IMG/VR virus record: IMGVR_UViG_3300035191_000045
Coordinates: 1-42,051 of that record
DNA length: 42,051 bases
Direction: 5' to 3' (one strand)
Source: a virus
In this document: positions 22,544 through 31,423 of the stretch, piece after piece
Numbering within the stretch: the first letter of the stretch is position 1
Layout of the letters: the number at the start of each line of letters is the position of its first letter
Notes under the pieces: model-generated
What the model was told of the DNA's origin: nothing
Seen by the model: the letters and a program-made list of their open reading frames with translations, nothing else
The model's database searches: none
Made by a program: the position numbers and the translations under genes

Positions 22544-25285
22544 ATGATACGACATCCGGCATTCCTTTCCATCAGTCTCTGTGCGTTTATCCTGGCAGGG
22601 ATAGCATTGTTTCTTGTGTGGATGCCCCCGATCCCCCAGGACCTGGCAGATCTGTCTTCACGGGCTGCGCCACAGATCTATCTCGACAATATTCCGGACG
22701 GCCTGATCTCCGAGCCGAAATTGTCTTCTGCGGTCCAGACGAAGCTCAACGCCAGTACCGGCAGCCAATTTCATACCTTAACGGCCCTGTCGTCCATCGA
22801 TAATGCCGACGAACTACATGTCTACAATGTGTCATCCTCGGACTATTACAAGATCACGATGGCAAACCTCGCCTCTGGGATTTCCGGATCAGGGGAAGCC
22901 AATACGATAAGCAGCGCCGGGACAGGAGCATCCCTCGCGTATCAGAAAGACGGCGTAGACCTACAACTGAACGCCATCAAAAGCGAAAATGACCGCCTGT
23001 CTGTGTCGCTGGATTCCGGGACGCATGATGTCGAACTCACCATCAACGAGGCGAATATTGACCATGATGCCCTGACAAATTTCAGCGCGTCAGAACATTT
23101 CACACAGGCGAGTATTACGACCGTCGGCACTGTGGCAAGCGGGGATGTCTCCGCCATTGAAAGCGATCCGGGGGTGACCACCCATGAAAGCACCTATAAT
23201 CACGCCAACTATAACACTGCCTATGGCTGGGGCAATCACGCAATACAAAACTATCTTGATCTAGATACTTATCCAAACACCGATACTAATAGCATAGACG
23301 ACTTAACGACAAATACTTCTTGGGGTGGTGATCTTTCCGGCATCGGAGCATCACCTTCCGTTTCAAATGATAGTCACAATCATACAACGACGACTATTTC
23401 AGGATTAGATATTTCCGATGATACAAATCTCGCCGGAGGAACAAGCCTTACGCTTTCAGATGACACGTTAAATGTTGACGACGATTTTGTGCATAATAGT
23501 GGTGGCGATATAATGGCCCCGACGCTTACCATTTCAGATAGCGCCACAACATCGCCTTTGAATCTTACTGAACGTAGTACAACCCCTAGTTTACCATCTA
23601 TAGGTGACGTTTATTTGGATGATGGCACAAATTGTGTCGGTGATGGTCCATGCTTACGACGATACACAGGAGCCGGATGGGAAGATGTGGATAATGTCGG
23701 CGGGGTCGGAAGTGGTGAAGCAAATACGGCCAGCAATCAGGGGACCGGAACATCATTATATTATACCAAAAGTGGAGTAGACCTTCAGTTCAATGCTATC
23801 AAAAGTGAAAATGATCGGCTATCTATCTCTTTAGATAGTGGCACACATGATGTAGAATTAACGATTAATGAAGCAAATATTGATCATGATGCTCTAACAA
23901 ACTTTAGTGCGTCAGAACATTTTACGCAAGCGAGTATTACAACGGTTGGAACTGTTACCAGTGGTGATATTTCGGCTATTGAATCTGATCCAGGCGTTAC
24001 GACTCATGAAAGTACATATAATCACACCAACTATAACACTGCTTATGGATGGGGAAACCATGCCTTACAAAATTACCTAGACTTAGATACATATCCGAAC
24101 GCCGACATGGACAGTACCGACGATGTAACTGTTTCGACAGATTTGTCTGATACTGCCAATCTCTTGTATGAATCAGAACTTGATAGCGAAAATGAACTAG
24201 AAACGCAAATCGGAGTCGGAGTGTTTACAACCAGTGATGGGGCACTCTCAGATGACGATGTAAGTTTGGTAGATGTCCAGACGGCTCTCAGTAACGACTT
24301 TCACAACGCAGGCGGTACAGATGATGATATACCAGAGTCGGGTGACTTTGGTGCGGCAACAAATTTAGACAATAATGGGAGCCTCAGTATTTCTAATGAA
24401 ACACAAGGCGATGTGTTGTATTTTAATGGTTCAAATTGGATTCGATTAGCCAAAGGAACAGCCGGACAAGTGCTAGAAATGAATGCGACGGCTACAGCTC
24501 CCGAATGGGATACCGATGATGGAGCCGGTTCTGCAAGTATTGAAAATGATGTTTATAGTTCTGGCTGGAACGGTGATACGACAAACGGCGCATCTCAAAA
24601 TGCGATTTATGATTATCTCCATCAACTTGACACTGACGATGATGGCGATGTAGATTCTGTAGATTCATCTGTTAGTGGTGGTGCCTCTTTCTGGACGGCT
24701 GAAAGTACATTTGCCCGATCAGATGATGATACCATTACCATCACTGTAGATGATTGCACAAACTATCAAGCAGGCACGCCGATCAGATATTCGGCTGATG
24801 AATCTACCTGGTATTATGGTGTTACTGTAGCCTGCTCAGATATTGGCGCTACCATTAATGTGGATCTTGATGGAGTAGCGTTTAGTACCAGTTATGATGA
24901 TTACTTACAATATGGCGATAGTTCAAGAATGCGTGCCAAAAATATTGTCATGCCTGGTAATTGTACTGTAGCTGATCCATTCTCACTCGTGCTCTATCAT
25001 CAAGAAAATACCGCCTACCTTGTTCGGGCCACAGGTATCGCACAAGATACGGCTCCGGCTGGCAGTGCCTTGGAATTCAATGTAGAAGTCGAGGACACTG
25101 ATGCCTTCAGTTCAGAAATTTCAATTAGCGCCGGGTCATCTTCTCAGTTTGATAGCGGTGTGACCGTCAACACGAGTAACTATGATGTGGAATTTGGCGA
25201 AACCATCCATGTCTCAACAAGTCAATGTGGAAGTTCAACGCCAGGGCAAACTCTGTCGGTGACACTCTCATTTATTTACCCATAA
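22544..25285 (+). CDS. fibre-like virion protein with N-terminal membrane segment and internal duplication
   Basis: The protein (914 residues from the ATG at 22544) starts with a hydrophobic segment (LSISLCAFILAGIALFLVWM), then is Ser, Thr, Asn, Asp and Gly rich, as in beta-structured fibres. A 129-residue unit occurs twice (nt 22892-23278 and 23714-24100), with YNHANYNTAYGWGNH-type motifs seen in many phage fibres. The DNA changes from GC-rich to AT-rich near 23.25 kb. The N-terminal hydrophobic segment is unusual for a fibre. It has no Shine-Dalgarno site at the ATG, which follows a terminator T-run. Confidence 0.6.
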   Translation: MIRHPAFLSISLCAFILAGIALFLVWMPPIPQDLADLSSRAAPQIYLDNIPDGLISEPKLSSAVQTKLNASTGSQFHTLTALSSIDNADELHVYNVSSSDYYKITMANLASGISGSGEANTISSAGTGASLAYQKDGVDLQLNAIKSENDRLSVSLDSGTHDVELTINEANIDHDALTNFSASEHFTQASITTVGTVASGDVSAIESDPGVTTHESTYNHANYNTAYGWGNHAIQNYLDLDTYPNTDTNSIDDLTTNTSWGGDLSGIGASPSVSNDSHNHTTTTISGLDISDDTNLAGGTSLTLSDDTLNVDDDFVHNSGGDIMAPTLTISDSATTSPLNLTERSTTPSLPSIGDVYLDDGTNCVGDGPCLRRYTGAGWEDVDNVGGVGSGEANTASNQGTGTSLYYTKSGVDLQFNAIKSENDRLSISLDSGTHDVELTINEANIDHDALTNFSASEHFTQASITTVGTVTSGDISAIESDPGVTTHESTYNHTNYNTAYGWGNHALQNYLDLDTYPNADMDSTDDVTVSTDLSDTANLLYESELDSENELETQIGVGVFTTSDGALSDDDVSLVDVQTALSNDFHNAGGTDDDIPESGDFGAATNLDNNGSLSISNETQGDVLYFNGSNWIRLAKGTAGQVLEMNATATAPEWDTDDGAGSASIENDVYSSGWNGDTTNGASQNAIYDYLHQLDTDDDGDVDSVDSSVSGGASFWTAESTFARSDDDTITITVDDCTNYQAGTPIRYSADESTWYYGVTVACSDIGATINVDLDGVAFSTSYDDYLQYGDSSRMRAKNIVMPGNCTVADPFSLVLYHQENTAYLVRATGIAQDTAPAGSALEFNVEVEDTDAFSSEISISAGSSSQFDSGVTVNTSNYDVEFGETIHVSTSQCGSSTPGQTLSVTLSFIYP
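22892..23278 (+). repeat. fibre repeat unit, copy A (GC-rich)
   Basis: Codons encode GEANTISSAG to DLDTYPN. The protein is near-identical to copy B, but most third positions differ; this copy prefers G and C. Confidence 0.85.
23714..24100 (+). repeat. fibre repeat unit, copy B (AT-rich)
   Basis: This unit has the same length (387 bases) and nearly the same protein as copy A, with many synonymous changes towards A and T. It lies in the AT-rich part of the gene. Confidence 0.85.
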
Positions 25286-25300
25286 AAAAGGAAGTTACCT

Positions 25301-25876
25301 ATGAAAAAATTACTGCTTAGTTTGTTGATTTTCAGTCTTTTACCATTTTTCACAATGGCCGAACCAGGTGACGAACTCTCGGGATTGCATAAGACCATTT
25401 GGCTCATTACGGCCCATAGCAGCCCAGATATTCTTGCTACATTGCTCACGAATATGAACAGCTTAGATGATAGTTATCAAGCATCAAATTCACAGCAAGA
25501 ATGGGCTATTTGGCTCAAGCTTTATGTCGCGGTTGAATTCGGGAAAATCTATTATCAGCAAGTCTATACTGATATTTTATCAAAAATTATTGAATACAAT
25601 TTTGGAAATGCCCAAGTTGCACCTGAATATCTCCCGCCACAAGGCTGTAGTAAGGTTAGTTCAACTATTACATGCGATGAAGATCCAACAGGTGAAGAAC
25701 GAACAATTCTTCTGTGGCAACGGCTTAGCGGCACATTTACCGAACAATCTGTCACTGGCATTCTTGATAGTGGAACCTGGACATTTTCAAGTATTCCAAT
25801 AGGAAGTAATTATGTTGTCGCCTATGATGATAATTTTCAATCGCTCCCAAGCCATTATTTTACTGTAAGTGAATAA
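25301..25876 (+). CDS. secreted hypothetical protein, 191 aa
   Basis: A signal peptide is clear: Lys-Lys, then LLLSLLIFSLLPFF and a cleavage site after TMA. The mature part is helical first, and its end (about residues 120-191) looks like a beta-sandwich with two cysteines (GCSKVSSTITCDED). AAAGGAAG precedes the ATG. It shares the AT-rich composition of the fibre's second half and may be a fibre partner or a surface/lysis factor. Not recognised. Confidence 0.65.
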   Translation: MKKLLLSLLIFSLLPFFTMAEPGDELSGLHKTIWLITAHSSPDILATLLTNMNSLDDSYQASNSQQEWAIWLKLYVAVEFGKIYYQQVYTDILSKIIEYNFGNAQVAPEYLPPQGCSKVSSTITCDEDPTGEERTILLWQRLSGTFTEQSVTGILDSGTWTFSSIPIGSNYVVAYDDNFQSLPSHYFTVSE

Positions 25877-25877
25877 T

Positions 25878-26603
25878 ATGCGAACAATCTTTCTCATTCT
25901 TTTTCTTCTTCATTGTATTTTTCACTGCTATGCCGGAGGCTATGGTGATTTATCTGCCGATTTCTCTACAATTGGCTTATGGCGATTTGAAGAATCTGGA
26001 AGTACCATTGACGATGAATCGACAACGGCTAATGATGCCACATTGTATAATACGTCTTCAACAACAGCATTTTTTGGGAACGGCAAAGTTTATGATGGAA
26101 CATCAGCGTATGGAGAAGCCCCATATAATAGTGCCTATTATGATGTGTTAGCAGTAGAAGTCGTCTGCCAAGCCGATTGGGAAACAAGCCCTCCGGATAA
26201 TAGCGCCTATCTTGTAGGCGTGTATAATGCTTGGCGGCTGAAATTTGAAACATCAGCCGATGGCGATGTTTGCTTTACGATACATCTTACAGGGGGAGAA
26301 CGAAAAGTCTGCACGACCACTGCGATGAATGATTATGAAGGCGAATGGGTCTATATTGCCGCAGGGTTTGCGCGTCCGTATCTTGGTATCTATCTGAATG
26401 GCAACCTTGATAATTGGGCCTATTATGACGAGGCTATAAGTTTTACAGGAACGACTGTCCTGAAAATCGGAGGGTTTGATCAATATACCTTTCGGTTTCA
26501 CGGGATTCTTGATACCATTCGGCTTTCTACGGCGACTCGATCAGCCGTAGAAATCAGGCAAACCTATCAATACATGAAAGGGGGATACGGTCTTATCAAC
26601 TAA
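25878..26603 (+). CDS. secreted LamG / concanavalin-like lectin protein
   Basis: After a signal peptide (IFLILFLLHCIFHCYAGG) the protein follows the laminin-G / concanavalin-A-like pattern: TIGLWRFEESGSTIDDES, then NDATLYNTSS, GEWVYIAAGFARPYLGIYLNG, and FHGILDTIRLSTATRSAVEI near the end. Such domains bind sugars. It probably recognises host or environmental glycans as part of the adsorption apparatus. The ATG at 25878 directly follows the stop of the preceding gene. AT-rich like its neighbour. Confidence 0.75.
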   Translation: MRTIFLILFLLHCIFHCYAGGYGDLSADFSTIGLWRFEESGSTIDDESTTANDATLYNTSSTTAFFGNGKVYDGTSAYGEAPYNSAYYDVLAVEVVCQADWETSPPDNSAYLVGVYNAWRLKFETSADGDVCFTIHLTGGERKVCTTTAMNDYEGEWVYIAAGFARPYLGIYLNGNLDNWAYYDEAISFTGTTVLKIGGFDQYTFRFHGILDTIRLSTATRSAVEIRQTYQYMKGGYGLIN

Positions 26604-26605
26604 CT

Positions 26606-27343
26606 ATGAGCACGTATAAAACCTATCCGAATACGCCGGCATTCAATGAGACGCCGAATGGGGTTTTAACAACCTTCACATTCGATGAGGCGTGTGTGAC
26701 GGGAACCTTGACCGTGCTTCAGGGGTCGCTGCCGTGGACGGATTACACGTACACGAATCCAACGACCCTGGAATTTGGCACCGCACCCCCGGCAGCCAGT
26801 GGCGCGGGGGATTTGTATATCCTGAGCGGCTGGTTCGGCGCAGAAACCCCAGCCTGGAATCCTCCGGATGGGAACTATTATTGTGATTTAGGTGACTTAC
26901 AGGACCGGAAAGGCAATGATCGGTTGATTGATTGGGCAGATGATGACGGCGATGATGTCCCGGATGATACCGTGATCAATGCGGTGATCGCCTGGGCGTA
27001 TCACGAAATCAATGCGGAACTCATGGAACGGTATGAAGACTATCTGCCGTTTACGAGCGCCACGTTGCCCGGCGTCATCCATAATATCGCGGTGACGTTT
27101 GCAATTTATCTGCTGTGTCAACGCGAGAAAGACCTGTATACAAGCCAAAAGGCGTATTCCAAGGAATATGATGAAGCGCGAGCGCGGTTACACAAGATCG
27201 CGGCTGGTGAGATCGCGCTGCAACTGGCGGACGGAACGACCTTGACCAGCCTGTCAGGTCGTCATGCCGGGAAAATCTCAGATACTCGGACGCCGATCTA
27301 TTCACGCACAACAATGTATCCAATGGCGGAACGGTGGTATTAA
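26606..27343 (+). CDS. head-tail connector with DUF1320 domain
   Basis: The first about 90 residues form an additional beta-rich domain. From YYCDLGDLQDRKGNDRLIDW the protein follows the DUF1320 (Mu gp36) pattern: DDTVINAVIAWAYHEINAEL, then LPGVIHNIAVTFAIYLLCQR and an ARLHKIAAGEI end. Family members lie between head and tail genes and are taken to be connector components. The N-terminal addition is unusual. GC content is again high. Confidence 0.75.
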   Translation: MSTYKTYPNTPAFNETPNGVLTTFTFDEACVTGTLTVLQGSLPWTDYTYTNPTTLEFGTAPPAASGAGDLYILSGWFGAETPAWNPPDGNYYCDLGDLQDRKGNDRLIDWADDDGDDVPDDTVINAVIAWAYHEINAELMERYEDYLPFTSATLPGVIHNIAVTFAIYLLCQREKDLYTSQKAYSKEYDEARARLHKIAAGEIALQLADGTTLTSLSGRHAGKISDTRTPIYSRTTMYPMAERWY

Positions 27344-27778
27344 ATGGCAAGTACAAAAAGCTTTTTCCAGTCCGTGAAAGCGGCGATGGTCGCAGAAAGT
27401 ACGTTGTCCGTCTTTGAGCAACGCATGCAGTGCTCACAGGCAGGCTATTTCAACCCGGAGAAGGTCCGACAGCCGAATCTCGTTATTTCCCCGGCGCAAG
27501 AAGCCCCTCGTCCGGCAGGGCGGCGGCTGCTGAATGCCCGTGACGATCTGGTCACGGTAACGTTTTACGCCTACGCCGAAGGGTTCGGAAAAGAAGAGGG
27601 GTTGTTTACGATTCTTGATATTGCCACGGTGTTGAAATGCTATCTGGAGGGAAATCAATTTGCCGGAACGACGGTTCCACGATGGGTGTCAACGATTTAT
27701 CCAACATTCTTCGCACGGAATTTTGAAAAACTGAGCGAAGTTCGCATTACAATGGAATACGGCCTTCGCGGGGCCTAG
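27344..27778 (+). CDS. probable head-tail joining / tail terminator protein
   Basis: The ATG directly follows the stop of the DUF1320 gene. The 144-residue protein has an alpha/beta pattern with an N-terminal helix (SFFQSVKAAMVAESTLSVFE) and later strands. The role as tail terminator or completion protein is inferred from its place between the connector and the tail tube gene; no family was identified from the sequence itself. Confidence 0.5.
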   Translation: MASTKSFFQSVKAAMVAESTLSVFEQRMQCSQAGYFNPEKVRQPNLVISPAQEAPRPAGRRLLNARDDLVTVTFYAYAEGFGKEEGLFTILDIATVLKCYLEGNQFAGTTVPRWVSTIYPTFFARNFEKLSEVRITMEYGLRGA

Positions 27779-27813
27779 AATAAAGCGCTGAAACACGGCA
27801 GGGCTTGCCAGGC

Positions 27814-28992
27814 ATGGCATTAGCAAAACAAAATACCTATGTGGCGGTGGTGAAAGAATCCGTCCAGGGTACGATTGTCAATCCAACCGATTCGGATTTT
27901 ATCCTGATTGATGAAGATTTCGATCTGGATACCAGTTATGAAGAAATTGAACGCGCCGTGATCACAGGCGGGCTTGATCCGCTCGCGTCTATTCTGGGCA
28001 TGCAGGACGGCTCCTGCTCGTTTACCGTTGAACTCAAGGGTTCCGGCGAAGCGCATACTGCCCCGGAAAGCGATGCGGTCCTGAGAGCCTGCTGTGAGGA
28101 TCCGACCGATCCGTTGTCTGCCGGAGACGGGGCCGTGAATACCGGCTATACTGCCTCAGAATTCGACATGACCGGCTCTCCCGGCTTTGCCGTGGGCGAT
28201 GCGCTCAGTGTGGGCATTGACGGTGGTGCGGCGGAATATGCGGTCGTGACGCAGTGCAGTGGGACCACTACACAATGGATCAAGGTCGAACCGGAATTTT
28301 CCGGCACGCCACAATCCTCAGATGTCGTAAAATCCGCACCGACCTACAAGCAAAAAGGATCCGGGCATGACTCGCTGTCTGTCCATATCTTCCTTGATTG
28401 CGTCGGACAGGATGGCCTGTGGATCAAATTTGGCGGGTGTCGTCCAAATCTCACCTTTACGAATGTCAGTACCGGGCAAATCCCGAAGATGCAGTTCACG
28501 TTTACGCCCTGTAATTGGTCGGTGCAGCATACCGGCTCAAATCTGTCCACACTTGGACTCGCGCCGGATGTCGACACGGAGACCGTGCCGCCTATCTGCT
28601 TAAGCGCAACGATTACGTTAGGGGCGTCGCGCACCACGATCCACACACAGAACCTGGAACTTGATCTGGGGATGGAAGTCACGAAACGCCTGTCTATGAT
28701 CCCAACGAGCGGCGTTCGATCCTCACGCTACACGAAGCGGCAGGTCACCGGCAAGTATGATCTGGATCTGGACGATGATAGTGAGTACACCGCATGGATC
28801 GCGCAAACCGACTCGAACTTGCTGATCAAGTTTGGGGATACGGCTGGCAATATGCCAGTGATCATTGTTCCGGATTGTCGACGGGCGAAAGTCGCGCCGG
28901 TGGATTCTGAAGGGCTCTGGATCTCCGATATCAATTGGAAGGCGAATCCGAGATCAACCGCCCTCGGGCCGGTGATCTTTGCGTTCTTTTAA
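27814..28992 (+). CDS. tail tube protein
   Basis: The N-terminal part (AKQNTYVAVVKESVQGT, then DGSCSFTVELKGSGEAHTAP) is typical of phage tail tube proteins, and two long beta-rich domains follow. It polymerises to form the tail channel. The ATG at 27814 is chosen over a TTG at 27805. Its 392 residues are longer than the shortest tube proteins and suggest an extra surface domain. Confidence 0.75.
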   Translation: MALAKQNTYVAVVKESVQGTIVNPTDSDFILIDEDFDLDTSYEEIERAVITGGLDPLASILGMQDGSCSFTVELKGSGEAHTAPESDAVLRACCEDPTDPLSAGDGAVNTGYTASEFDMTGSPGFAVGDALSVGIDGGAAEYAVVTQCSGTTTQWIKVEPEFSGTPQSSDVVKSAPTYKQKGSGHDSLSVHIFLDCVGQDGLWIKFGGCRPNLTFTNVSTGQIPKMQFTFTPCNWSVQHTGSNLSTLGLAPDVDTETVPPICLSATITLGASRTTIHTQNLELDLGMEVTKRLSMIPTSGVRSSRYTKRQVTGKYDLDLDDDSEYTAWIAQTDSNLLIKFGDTAGNMPVIIVPDCRRAKVAPVDSEGLWISDINWKANPRSTALGPVIFAFF

Positions 28993-29051
28993 CCAGGAAA
29001 ACTCACGTGTGCCGGGTCTGTCAACCGCAGGACCGGAGAACACGGACGCAT

Positions 29052-29522
29052 ATGGACATTTCCTACTTCACACAAACCCCCAGCGGCGAAGATAAGTTTC
29101 ACCGTTGGGTCACGGTTCCGTTACCGGACGTCTCCGGTGACCCGTTGGAATTACGTTTCAAGATCCCCTCACGGTTGGAACTCTTTGAGGATTGGAAAAG
29201 CTGCATCAAACAGGAAACCGCGCACCTGCTGCTTGATAAACTGGTGAAAGACGACGACCCGGCGGCAGCCTACCTGACGGTCTTTATGCAATTGATCACG
29301 AACCCGGCCATTGTGGATCTGATGAAGTTGGCGGAACGCTGCGGGGCGAAATATGTGGAAACCTGGCGCGGCGTAAAAGATGCGTCTGGTAATGTCGTCA
29401 AATTCGAATGGATCTTCTTCAAGGAAAAGGTTTTGCCGGGGATCGTGGAATGGCTGATCAACACCGTGACGCAACTTGCGCTCCAGGCTGAACTCCAGAC
29501 GGACGCGGAAAAAAAAATTTAA
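29052..29522 (+). CDS. tail assembly chaperone, upstream frame (lambda gpG analogue)
   Basis: The 156-residue protein follows the tail tube gene and ends in Glu-Lys-Lys-Ile encoded by an A9 run. This position, size and slippery 3' end match the first frame of tail assembly chaperones, which coat the tape measure. Helices with an acidic C-terminal end fit. The ATG at 29052 is preferred; the open frame upstream is not supported by a start with a good N-terminus. Confidence 0.7.
   Translation: MDISYFTQTPSGEDKFHRWVTVPLPDVSGDPLELRFKIPSRLELFEDWKSCIKQETAHLLLDKLVKDDDPAAAYLTVFMQLITNPAIVDLMKLAERCGAKYVETWRGVKDASGNVVKFEWIFFKEKVLPGIVEWLINTVTQLALQAELQTDAEKKI
29510..29516 (+). promoter_or_regulatory. probable -1 programmed frameshift site A_AAA_AAA
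   Basis: In the upstream frame the codons are GAA AAA AAA ATT TAA, so the heptamer A_AAA_AAA is in the correct phase for a -1 slip just two codons before the stop. A -1 shift enters the next frame exactly, giving an Asn-Leu-Met junction with the protein of 29522. The same device makes gpG-T in lambda. Confidence 0.7.
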
Positions 29523-29902
29523 TGGTCTGGGCCTTCCACCAGAAGGCCAACCAGAAGCGCGAGCACAAAGTCTGTCAGGCGTGTTTGATTGACGCCAGGC
29601 TCCGTGGGAAAAAGCGGTTGACCTCACAACCGATGCTTCCATGCCAGACGCATGGAACCCCATTTCTCTGGCCGGACAATGTGACCGCGTGGCAGGTGTG
29701 GAGTCTCGTCAACGCGCAAGTCTTCTTCTTGATGAAGACACAGAAAGAGATGGCGGCGCATCTGAATTTTGCTGCTCTCGTGCCCGTGGTGCAACTCTAT
29801 GAAGACACCCGGCGGGCGCAACAACTCTTATTGGAAAAACTCATTCTCTGTCATCGCATCACGCAATCGCGTGGCGTGTTTGACTTTTTTAAAACCGTAT
29901 GA
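29522..29902 (+). CDS. tail assembly chaperone, downstream frame (lambda gpT analogue)
   Basis: The frame begins in TAATG at the stop of the previous gene and is in the -1 frame to it. It could be made by re-initiation, but the slippery run makes a fused product likely. The 126 residues have a basic N-terminal part with cysteines (CQAC, then PCQTHG) and a helical C-terminal half (FLMKTQKEMAAHLNF). Downstream frames of this kind bind the tail tube while the upstream part binds the tape measure. Confidence 0.6.
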   Translation: MVWAFHQKANQKREHKVCQACLIDARLRGKKRLTSQPMLPCQTHGTPFLWPDNVTAWQVWSLVNAQVFFLMKTQKEMAAHLNFAALVPVVQLYEDTRRAQQLLLEKLILCHRITQSRGVFDFFKTV

Positions 29903-30174
29903 CACCACTCCCGATCATCACACTGCTGGAAGAATTCAGCGAGACGCTTCAACACCTGTGTGAACAGTGTCAGGCGTCTGCGTCGACAGCACCACCGACG
30001 CCACCAGACGACGAGCAAAAAGAAGGGGTGTCCTTCACGGTGGTCTCTGCGACTGAGCGCAAGCTGATCGACCTGGGGCAGGAACGGTGTCTCTATCTGC
30101 CGTTGACGAGAGCAGAAGGGCAGGCGCTGGGGGTGACGTACCGCACTCCGGCCCTGCGCATTGTGGCGCGATGA
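29899..30174 (+). CDS. hypothetical protein, 91 aa
   Basis: The protein has an N-terminal helix, a low-complexity Ala/Thr/Pro linker (SASTAPPTPPDDEQ) and a beta-rich end (FTVVSATERKLIDLGQERCL). It is coupled by ATGA overlaps to both neighbours. Not recognised; the overlaps put it in the head/tail morphogenesis operon. Confidence 0.6.
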   Translation: MTPLPIITLLEEFSETLQHLCEQCQASASTAPPTPPDDEQKEGVSFTVVSATERKLIDLGQERCLYLPLTRAEGQALGVTYRTPALRIVAR

Positions 30175-30602
30175 AGGTTACGATAGACGGCTTAGGTACA
30201 CTACAAAAACGGCTAGACGGGATCCGGGATCGGCTGGAGAACCCTCGTCCGTTTCTGGAAACGTGTGCCGAAATTTTGGCAAAAAGTGCCGGGAAGACGT
30301 TTGATGCGCAAGGGCGGCCTAAATGGGTGGATCGGAAAGACGACCTGACGCACCCGATCCTCGATAGGACTGGCCGGATGCGCGATAGTATGGAAATGAC
30401 AACGGAGACCGGGGATGCGGTTGTCCGGTATACCATCGGCAGTCGAGAAGCCTTTCTTGAAAAAGGGACGGCTGTTGAATATGGACAATATCATCAGTTC
30501 GGAAAGGGCGTTCCGAAGAGACAATTTGTAGAATTTACGACTGAGGATATTGAAGAAATACGCAAAGATGCTCGTGAATACTTTTGGGACATCGACCTAT
30601 GA
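30171..30602 (+). CDS. virion morphogenesis protein, Mu gpG-like
   Basis: The pattern PKWVDRKDDLTHPILDRTGRM, then VVRYTIGSREAFLEKGTAVE, YHQFGKGVPKRQFVEFTTED and EEIRKDARE is that of the Mu gpG / phage virion morphogenesis family, thought to act in tail completion or head-tail joining. The ATG at 30171 overlaps the previous stop, whereas the open frame begins earlier. The length of 143 is normal. Confidence 0.8.
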   Translation: MKVTIDGLGTLQKRLDGIRDRLENPRPFLETCAEILAKSAGKTFDAQGRPKWVDRKDDLTHPILDRTGRMRDSMEMTTETGDAVVRYTIGSREAFLEKGTAVEYGQYHQFGKGVPKRQFVEFTTEDIEEIRKDAREYFWDIDL

Positions 30603-31027
30603 CCCTTCCACTTGACACCCTTCTGCAGCAGTCTTTCGGACAGTACGCACGCTTTCACGCGATGCTCGTGCAGACGGTTCCCCCTGACCGATTTCAGACG
30701 GAACACGGTTTCCTCGTAGAACACTATTTGAACGCCATGGCCGCGAAATTGCGATCCTGGGGATTCAGTGATATTCCCTCGCCGCACGATGACGCGGGGT
30801 GGAAACGGGCAAAAGAGGCAGGATTTTTGTTCAAAACGTGGCTCACACGGCGGGATTCACGGGTCCGCAAAAAACATAACTTTCGACACCTGGAAGAACG
30901 CCGGATTGATGAACGGTTTTCTGTGCAGTTCAAGGGTTGGCCAGGTCCGATGCATCCACGTGATCCGATCATCCACCCAGGGGATCGCATCAACTGCCGC
31001 TGTCGGTTGGCGTTTAGCATGGAATAA
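30599..31027 (+). CDS. minor head protein, Mu gpF-like C-terminal domain
   Basis: The second half shows the F/gp7 pattern DSRVRKKHNFRHLEERRIDE ending in HPGDRINCRCRLAF, where the Cys-x-Cys-Arg end is typical. The protein is only 142 residues, while gpF-type proteins are usually much longer, so the N-terminal helical part is missing or reduced. In Mu-like phages this gene lies next to the portal; here it is the last recognisable virion gene, about 13 kb away. Confidence 0.7.
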   Translation: MTLPLDTLLQQSFGQYARFHAMLVQTVPPDRFQTEHGFLVEHYLNAMAAKLRSWGFSDIPSPHDDAGWKRAKEAGFLFKTWLTRRDSRVRKKHNFRHLEERRIDERFSVQFKGWPGPMHPRDPIIHPGDRINCRCRLAFSME

Positions 31028-31063
31028 GATGAAGAAGGGAACTGTCAAAAAGGTCTTGGTTTA

Positions 31064-31228
31064 ATGCTGGTCGCGGGAGGGTGTGCGGCCTTAATTCTTC
31101 CCGTCTACCATTGGGCACGGTTTCCGGAATTGTCGCAAATGCAGGTCTTCCTTGCGACATGGAAGCCAAATATCCTCGGATGTCTCGCATTAAGTATAGG
31201 GATGTTCTTGTCTCGCTCAACACCGTAA
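31064..31228 (+). CDS. small membrane protein, 54 aa
   Basis: Two hydrophobic segments (AGGCAALILPVYHW and ILGCLALSIGMFLS) are joined by a short polar loop. The ATG overlaps the stop of an 11-codon leader frame at 31029-31064 in TTAATG. Size and layout would allow a holin or a small inner-membrane protein, but nothing proves either. It overlaps the converging gene at 31217 by 12 bases. Confidence 0.4.
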   Translation: MLVAGGCAALILPVYHWARFPELSQMQVFLATWKPNILGCLALSIGMFLSRSTP

Positions 31229-31423
31229 TCGTTCAAGCCCGTACTTCCATGCAATCTCTCGTTCAAGCGCCGTCTGGACTCGTGCAGCCTCGCACACATC
31301 CTTCCACCAGTGGAGCATAGCGTCATCGGTCTTGCCATATGCCATTCCGGACGGGCCCACGCTATCAAGAGTGTGCACCTCTCGCCAACTCCCCGAGTGG
31401 TATAGGGCTTGCGCAAGGAGCAT
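31217..31423 (-). CDS. hypothetical protein, 68 aa
   Basis: This is a natural-looking soluble peptide (ALYHSGSWREVHTLDSVGPS, then KTDDAMLHWWKDVCEAARVQ) on the - strand just downstream of the tRNA-like sequence. No domain is recognised and the ribosome site is weak. The same order, tRNA-like sequence then small gene, occurs at 41.6-41.9 kb. Confidence 0.45.
   Translation of the reverse strand: MLLAQALYHSGSWREVHTLDSVGPSGMAYGKTDDAMLHWWKDVCEAARVQTALEREIAWKYGLERLRC

Noticed and set aside
22544-25285. The longest protein as tape measure
   Set aside because: It is Ser/Thr/Asn/Gly rich with beta-type repeats and not helical, lies before the tail tube gene, and starts with a membrane segment.
28935-29051. 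Upstream extension of the tail chaperone gene
   Set aside because: It overlaps the end of the tail tube gene in another frame and adds a Cys/Arg-rich segment unlike the family; the ATG at 29052 fits better.
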